Part shown: positions 59,297 through 64,000 of the stretch, piece after piece
Layout of the letters: every line of letters begins with the position of its first letter
Position numbering within the stretch: position 1 is the stretch's first letter
Assembly (NCBI GenBank): GCA_964473525.1
Contig: CAYYPK010000017.1
Span: 78,163-142,162, forward strand
Source of the DNA: GCA-2687025 sp964473525
GTDB taxonomy: Bacteria; Poribacteria; WGA-4E; GCA-2687025
DNA: 64,000 nucleotides
Direction of reading: 5' to 3'
Program-made: the position numbers and the translations under genes
The notes under the pieces: model-generated
Database searches by the model: none
Told to the model about the DNA's origin: nothing
Seen by the model: only the letters and a program-made list of their open reading frames with translations

Positions 59297-59333
59297 CCCC
59301 CCCTTCTCGATCAGTTCCTGTGAGACTGTCCGG

Positions 59334-60917
59334 CTAGATGTTTCCAGCGAGTTCCTGTAGCATCCGCCAGTTCTTCAGCCGGTCTTCCTTGGCGGCCAGC
59401 AGATCGTCCGAGGGATTGCCATCCGCGTCGAAGTGCTTCGCGAAGCGGCCTTCCGACCGCGCGAACGTGATGAAGTCGATGACCTCGCCTGTCTTCGGCA
59501 CCGTGTACCAGTCGTCCTTCGCGGACGGGTTCCCGCGCAGGTCGATGCGCTCGCTCAGCCGCTCACCCGCGTTCGGGTCGTGGATGAAGATCGGGAACGC
59601 GCGCGACTCCTTCGCCAGGCGAGCCTGCGCGGATGCCAACTCATCAGCGACGCCGTGTTCCGGCTGACACGTCGTGTAGACGTTGATGATCGCCGGGCCC
59701 TTGTATTCATTGGCGGCCATGACCGCTTTGTAGAAGTGGTTGAAGTCCGCGCACGTCGTCTGGGCGACGTACACGTCCGGGTGCATCATGCAGATCTGAG
59801 CAAGTTCCTTGCGGCGCTCAGTTTTGCCCTTGATGGCGGTCCCGTGGAACGACATCTTCGTGTTCTGACCCATGTACGACGACGTGGACGCTTGCCCACC
59901 CGTGTTCGAGTAGACCTGCGTATCCAGGACGAGGACGTTGATGTCCATGCCGGACAGCAACATGCGGGACAGCGACTGGAAGCCGATGTCGTTCATGGCG
60001 CCGTCGCCACCGAGAACCCACAGCTTCTTGTCTTCCCAGCCCATCTGATCCCACCGGGCGCGCACGCCCATCGCGTCTGCCGGGGCGTTCTCGAAGAGCG
60101 AGTTCGTCCACGGGATGCGATAGGGGTTGTACGGGTAGGTGGACGTGTAGACGGTGTTGCAGCCTGTCGCCGCCACGATGCCGACCTCTTCGGCTCCGTA
60201 TTTGAAGCCGGTCGCCGCGAGCATCATGCGGATCGCGGACGCCTCGCCGCAGCCAGCGCATGAGCCAGCGCCACCTGCATAGAGCAGTGTCCGCTCCGCC
60301 AGCATCATGTCCGTCAGAAGACGCTCGTTGATGTAGTTGGGAGCCGTGTCCGGCAGGTTTTCGTACGCGTTCCACGTCTGCTGATACTGCGGGATGTTCT
60401 TATCGGTCTTCTGCAGCATCGACAGCGCAAAGTCGTCGCACTGGTCCACGCACTCGGCGCAGCCCTTGCACTTGGTCGGGTCGATGAAGATGCCGAACAA
60501 CCCGCCGGAGCCTTCTTCCTTCTTCTCGTGAGCGTCCCAGTATTTCCTCGTCTTCACGAACCGCGATCTTACCGATTCCCGGACTTCCGGGTCCGAGACC
60601 TTCGCCAACTCCTCGTCGAGGGTGTCTGGATGGACCACCTTCGCCAGGATGGCGGTGTCGGGGCATTCGATGACGCACTCCATGCACCCGATGCAGTTGG
60701 AGGGGTCATAGATGGGAATATCGGGAGCGATGTAGCTGAAGTCGCGCAGGGCGCCCGTGCCAGCGGGCACGATGCTCAACGCGGTGTCTACATCTGCTTC
60801 GAGTTCCTGCTCGGCGACGCCTCGGTTGTAGGCGCCTACGATGCGACGATTGAACTCGTCAATGTCCATGAGAGCGGGAGACGGCTTCGCGGCATCGGTC
60901 GTAGTAGCATCGCTCAT
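59334..60917 (-). CDS. Pyruvate:ferredoxin oxidoreductase, beta subunit with fused ferredoxin domain
   Basis: A 527-residue subunit combining two 4Fe-4S clusters and the thiamine-diphosphate site. Cluster ligands: CIGCMECVIEC (C75, C78, C81, C85) and CKGCAECVDQC (C150, C153, C156, C160). The TPP domain follows with 'GSCAGCGEASAIRMM', carrying further cluster cysteines, then 'LGGDGAMNDIGFQSLSRM' and 'LDTQVYSNTGGQAS'. Together with the alpha/gamma gene at 61162 it makes the complete enzyme converting pyruvate plus CoA to acetyl-CoA, CO2 and reduced ferredoxin. This suggests anaerobic or low-oxygen metabolism, or an oxygen-tolerant variant. It is the last gene of the operon, 17 bases after the small gene. 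Confidence 0.94.
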   Translation of the reverse strand: MSDATTTDAAKPSPALMDIDEFNRRIVGAYNRGVAEQELEADVDTALSIVPAGTGALRDFSYIAPDIPIYDPSNCIGCMECVIECPDTAILAKVVHPDTLDEELAKVSDPEVRESVRSRFVKTRKYWDAHEKKEEGSGGLFGIFIDPTKCKGCAECVDQCDDFALSMLQKTDKNIPQYQQTWNAYENLPDTAPNYINERLLTDMMLAERTLLYAGGAGSCAGCGEASAIRMMLAATGFKYGAEEVGIVAATGCNTVYTSTYPYNPYRIPWTNSLFENAPADAMGVRARWDQMGWEDKKLWVLGGDGAMNDIGFQSLSRMLLSGMDINVLVLDTQVYSNTGGQASTSSYMGQNTKMSFHGTAIKGKTERRKELAQICMMHPDVYVAQTTCADFNHFYKAVMAANEYKGPAIINVYTTCQPEHGVADELASAQARLAKESRAFPIFIHDPNAGERLSERIDLRGNPSAKDDWYTVPKTGEVIDFITFARSEGRFAKHFDADGNPSDDLLAAKEDRLKNWRMLQELAGNI

Positions 60918-60934
60918 CCGCTAAGGTCGTCCTT

Positions 60935-61159
60935 TCAGTCTTGATCGCGTTCGCGGAAGGTCTCGCCGTTGACGAGGATGCGGGGCAGCCCGAGCTTTGT
61001 CCACGCCGGTCTGTCGCCAGCTTCTATCTCAACGATGTCGGCGTCGATGGCGCTCTGCTCGCGCCGTTCCATGACGAAATCACCCTCGTCATGGATCTTC
61101 TGGCTCGTCCAGCCGTCGTCGGTCTTCGTGTACTCGACGTGGTCGAGGATCTTCGGCAT
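60935..61159 (-). CDS. Small conserved-looking protein inside the PFOR operon
   Basis: A 74-residue soluble protein from the ATG at 61159, two bases after the alpha-subunit stop and 17 bases before the beta-subunit gene. Recognisable features: 'MPKILDHVEYTKTDDGW', 'EGDFVMERREQSAIDAD', 'DRPAWTKLGLPRI'. No cysteines, so it is not a ferredoxin. I do not recognise the family. Its placement inside the operon argues for a PFOR-associated role, such as assembly factor or small subunit (inference). Confidence 0.65.
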   Translation of the reverse strand: MPKILDHVEYTKTDDGWTSQKIHDEGDFVMERREQSAIDADIVEIEAGDRPAWTKLGLPRILVNGETFRERDQD

Positions 61160-61161
61160 GC

Positions 61162-63132
61162 CTATGCGACCTCTGCTGCTTGCGGCGGCGTGATGATGGC
61201 GGCGGGAATCTCGAACACTTCCTCGTAGCCGCGCGATACCGCCTGTACGTTCGCCTGCACCACTTCTTCGCCCCGCTTGCCGAACCACTTGCGCAACGCG
61301 TCCTCGACCCGCGTGAACAGGTCTTCCTTCGTCGCGTTCGCAGCCTCGACGATCGGCGAGACGCGCAGGAAGATGCCCGCCAGGACGATGCCCTGCATGC
61401 GCATCTCGAGGTCCGCCGTCGGGGCAATCTCACGCGCGATCTTGACGGTGTTCAGCGCGAACACACGGATGTTCCGCTTGCGAATGACTTCCTGCGAGTC
61501 CGCGGGGATGGCGGCCCACACTTCCGCCGGATCCGTCTTGTCGCTCTGGATGAACAGCATACCGTCTTCCTGCAAGCCGCCGAGCGGGTTGCCGTACTGG
61601 AAGGCGTTGACGTCGTTCAGCGGGACGAACTCGACGTGGTTCATCTCGCAGTGCGTGCGGATCTGCTCGTTCGCGACGGACAGGTAATACGTCGTCGGCA
61701 GGCCCTTCTTCTCGGAGCCGTACTTTGGGTAAGCCTGGACGTTCCAACCAAGCTCGCCCAGGAACGACGCGATCACCTTGTTCGTCGTCACCGACCCGAA
61801 CCCACCCACCGAGTGGCCTCGCATCGAGAACGAACCCGCCGGGCGGATGTCTGGATCAAACGGGGCTTCAATCGCGAGATCGTGCTTGATGCCAAGGACG
61901 AAGTAGCGCGGCTCGCCGCTGTTCCACATGTGCGCGCACGTGCCAATAAAGTCGCCGGGCCGCACGTCGCGGCTACCGAGCCCAGCGGACCCTGAGTAGA
62001 TGACCGGGATGCTGTCGATTGCGGGGTAGCCCTCGTGGCCTGTGAGCGCGTCCGCGAAGGAGGACTTGATCTCAGCGGTCAGTGGGTTCGACTGCGCGAT
62101 GGGGTTGTCCATGCGCTCGATGACGGCGAACGCCTTGACGTCCTTGAGCGCCTCGACGACTTCCGGCCCAGGGAACGGGCGGAACGACGAGATGTGCACC
62201 ACACCAACCTTCTTGCCCTGCTCGTCGCGCAGATAGTCCGCCGTCGCCATGGCGGTTTCCATCATGCCGCCCATGCCGACGAGGGCGTATTCAGCGTCTT
62301 CCATGCGGTACGGCTCGACGACGCTGTACTCACGGCCCGTGAGTTCGCCCCAATCCGCCATGGCGCTCTTGAGCGCCGGCATCATCTGGTCGTAGTAGGC
62401 GCGCTGGGCGATCTTGCCCTTCATGTACGAGTCCTGGTTCTGCACCGTACCCGTCATGATCGGGTTGTACGGGTCGAACAGGCTCGTCAGGCGGTCGCTC
62501 GGGCTGCCGACGAACTCCTCGAGGAGTTCCTTCTCCGCTAGTAGCACGGACTCGACGGTGTGCGTCGTCAGGAAGCCATCCTGCACGTTCATAAACGGGC
62601 GGCCGCAGTCCTCGGCGGCGCGGCGCGTGATTGCCGCCAGGTCGCCAGAAGCCTGACCGTTCATGCCGAACACCATGCCCCAGCCGCAGTCCGCCACCGC
62701 CATGACGTCGTCATGGCCCGCGTGGACGTTCAGCGACTGCGAGGTCAATGCGCGGGCGCCGATATGGAATACGATGGGGAGGCCCTTACCGGAGATCGTG
62801 TAGAGGACCTCCTTCATAAGCACCAAGCCCTGACCAGACGTGAACGTCGTCGTGCGTCCACCGGCTACGGCGAAGCCTTCGCACGCCGTTGCTGCGCTAT
62901 GCTCCGATTCCGGCTCCAGGAATATGAGTGTCTCATCCCAGAGATTCTTGGTCCCGTTGGAGACGGCAAGGTTGTATCCCTCCCCCATCTTGGACGAAGA
63001 CGTGATGGGGTAGGCACACGCGGACTGGGTGATGTTCGTCTCGACCCATACGACGGTTTCGGACCCGTCCGCGGTAGTCGGAATGCCGGGATACGGAGCC
63101 GACTTGCCAGACTCACCCTTAGACTGCGACAT
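61162..63132 (-). CDS. Pyruvate:ferredoxin oxidoreductase, alpha subunit with fused gamma domain
   Basis: A 656-residue protein. The N-terminal part is the alpha domain with 'NITQSACAYPITSSSKMGE' and 'EPESEHSAATACEGFAVAGG', the pyrimidine-binding side of the TPP pocket including the conserved Glu. The middle domain binds CoA ('YALVGMGGMMETAMATADYL'). The C-terminal ~200 residues are the gamma/POR domain ('GHSVGGFGSVTTNKVIAS', 'LPTTYYLSVANEQI'). So the subunits are arranged alpha-gamma plus beta-delta, as a split form of single-chain PFOR. AGGGAG lies seven bases before the ATG. It is the first gene of the operon. Confidence 0.93.
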   Translation of the reverse strand: MSQSKGESGKSAPYPGIPTTADGSETVVWVETNITQSACAYPITSSSKMGEGYNLAVSNGTKNLWDETLIFLEPESEHSAATACEGFAVAGGRTTTFTSGQGLVLMKEVLYTISGKGLPIVFHIGARALTSQSLNVHAGHDDVMAVADCGWGMVFGMNGQASGDLAAITRRAAEDCGRPFMNVQDGFLTTHTVESVLLAEKELLEEFVGSPSDRLTSLFDPYNPIMTGTVQNQDSYMKGKIAQRAYYDQMMPALKSAMADWGELTGREYSVVEPYRMEDAEYALVGMGGMMETAMATADYLRDEQGKKVGVVHISSFRPFPGPEVVEALKDVKAFAVIERMDNPIAQSNPLTAEIKSSFADALTGHEGYPAIDSIPVIYSGSAGLGSRDVRPGDFIGTCAHMWNSGEPRYFVLGIKHDLAIEAPFDPDIRPAGSFSMRGHSVGGFGSVTTNKVIASFLGELGWNVQAYPKYGSEKKGLPTTYYLSVANEQIRTHCEMNHVEFVPLNDVNAFQYGNPLGGLQEDGMLFIQSDKTDPAEVWAAIPADSQEVIRKRNIRVFALNTVKIAREIAPTADLEMRMQGIVLAGIFLRVSPIVEAANATKEDLFTRVEDALRKWFGKRGEEVVQANVQAVSRGYEEVFEIPAAIITPPQAAEVA

Positions 63133-63261
63133 TGGGCGCTCCCTGTATCAACTGGACCTTCTCCGGGTAGGACGCACGGCGGTGGGTTCCGGCTAGAACC
63201 TCGGCAATCCGGCTGTGGACCGGACGCGAAAACGCGCGCCGAACCCGCCCGCGTCATACTC

Positions 63262-63291
63262 AGTTTAGGCGAGACGGCCGCAAATTGTCAA
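63262..63291 (-). promoter_or_regulatory. Near-consensus sigma70 promoter of the PFOR operon
   Basis: A perfect TTGACA (63286-63291) and TAAACT (63262-63267) are separated by 18 bases on the minus strand. The leader to the ATG at 63132 is about 125 bases, long enough for a regulatory leader. No gene is seen in 63133-63468 outside this element. Confidence 0.7.
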
Positions 63292-63468
63292 TGCTGACTG
63301 GCCTCGCGAACGCCGTCGTATCCCGCCCGACAAGCGGATCGACCACGTTTCGAGGCAGCTAGCGCGCGGAGGAATGGCGTGCCCTCTTAGGAGTGACTCC
63401 CGGCGGGGATGACGGCGATTGCGCCGCGTGGGCGGTTACCCAACTCATAGCCGCTGATGGCGCGCCGG

Positions 63469-64000
63469 TCAGTCTCGTGAAAGGGTGCGGGCGGCCGTGG
63501 AACTCCCGGCGAACGCCACCGAACTGCCGGGCGCGAGCGCTATCGGCGCCACGGGATCCTGCAGCCCCGGGAACGCGACGACAACGTGTACGGTGCTGGC
63601 TCCGCTGCCCAGCCCGACCACCATCTCCGGCGCGCGCGCCGACAGGAAGCTCGCGCCTCCCACGAAAGCGCGGGCCTGCGTGTGTCCCGGCTCCTCGAGG
63701 GTCAGCCTCGTCCCGACGGGCGCTCTCACCTTCACCCAGTCGCGATCCTGCCCGACATCGTTGCGGAACAGCAGCAGTCGGCCGTTGTTCTGCGTGACGA
63801 GCACGTCCACGTCGCCGTCGTCGTCGTAATCCGCGGTGGCTACGCCGCGCCCGGCGCCCCACGTGCCTACGCTGAGGGCGTCGCGCATCTGGACGAAGCG
63901 CCCGCCGTCGTTCCGGTACACTTGGTCTGGCTGCCCTTGGCACACGGACAGGTCGTCGCCAATGGGAACCGTATGCCCGTTCGTGATGTAGATGTCGAGG
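63469..64000 (-). CDS. FG-GAP/VCBS and ASPIC/UnbV-type protein (5' end cut by window edge)
   Basis: The C-terminal 176 residues of a larger protein. The frame stays open through the window edge ('LDIYITNGHTVPIGDD'), so the start is outside. 'TADYDDDGDVDVLVTQNNG' is an FG-GAP/VCBS calcium loop. It is followed by the ASPIC/UnbV region 'PVGTRLTLEEPGHTQARAF' and 'VGGASFLSARAPEMVVGLG'. Such proteins are usually secreted propellers. The stretch between 'RDWVKVR' and 'APVGTRL' is shorter than in typical UnbV domains, so a small deletion is possible. Confidence 0.8.
   Translation of the reverse strand, partial: LDIYITNGHTVPIGDDLSVCQGQPDQVYRNDGGRFVQMRDALSVGTWGAGRGVATADYDDDGDVDVLVTQNNGRLLLFRNDVGQDRDWVKVRAPVGTRLTLEEPGHTQARAFVGGASFLSARAPEMVVGLGSGASTVHVVVAFPGLQDPVAPIALAPGSSVAFAGSSTAARTLSRD

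Overview
The window is about 64 kb of GC-rich bacterial DNA, apparently from a metagenome-derived scaffold, since a run of N marks a join at 59287-59296. It carries no rRNA, tRNA, CRISPR array, integrase or transposase that I can see. Gene content suggests a Poribacteria-like lineage or a relative such as Latescibacterota. The signs are six phytanoyl-CoA dioxygenase (PhyH) family genes, three Gfo/Idh/MocA oxidoreductases, a sulfatase, LamG proteins, AAA-like/WD40 giants, and secreted proteins ending in a FlgD-like tail with the 'YPNPFNPETWIPF' signature. The taxonomic call is inference from family content and remembered tail sequences, not a search.

Layout. 1-8741 is a minus-strand run: the start of pyrB, an enolase-superfamily enzyme, a DUF1330 protein, three PhyH genes, two tandem paralogous lipoproteins, a Gfo/Idh oxidoreductase and an orphan ABC ATPase. 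9041-19253 (plus) holds two giant secreted proteins. One has 14 WD40 blades and seven ~110-residue repeats. The other has a jelly-roll-like region, FnIII, two PPC domains, the same repeats and a dockerin-like module. Both share the C-terminal sorting-like domain. 19579-29605 (minus) is a catabolic and regulatory stretch: Gfo/Idh, a PhyH-HEAT fusion, a sulfatase, an RraA-type aldolase, a secreted TPR-like protein, two unknown membrane proteins and another Gfo/Idh. A radical SAM protein with an unusual cysteine spacing follows at 29738-31063.

31366-35462 (plus) has a two-gene island with a tail-fibre-like protein, an amidohydrolase, a PhyH protein and a lipoprotein, ending in a strong bidirectional terminator. 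35560-41270 (minus) looks like a five-gene operon: tyrS, GT2 glycosyltransferase, surE, PhyH and a propeller/alpha-barrel protein. 41498-56356 contains two homologous AAA-like ATPase/TM/WD40 giants flanking housekeeping genes (dut, nucleoside hydrolase, radC, rimK-like, malic enzyme, a DapA-family lyase, an aminotransferase). 56480-59145 has two LamG paralogs and a P1-nuclease/phospholipase C-like enzyme. 59334-63132 is a pyruvate:ferredoxin oxidoreductase operon with a small extra gene, behind a near-consensus promoter. The window ends in a truncated FG-GAP/UnbV protein.

The PhyH, Gfo/Idh, RraA, sulfatase, amidohydrolase and enolase-superfamily genes fit breakdown of sulfated or modified organic matter. 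The giant repeat proteins fit a surface or host-interaction role. A short palindromic repeat (five copies) and a ~195-bp tandem duplication between two convergent genes show recent local rearrangement.
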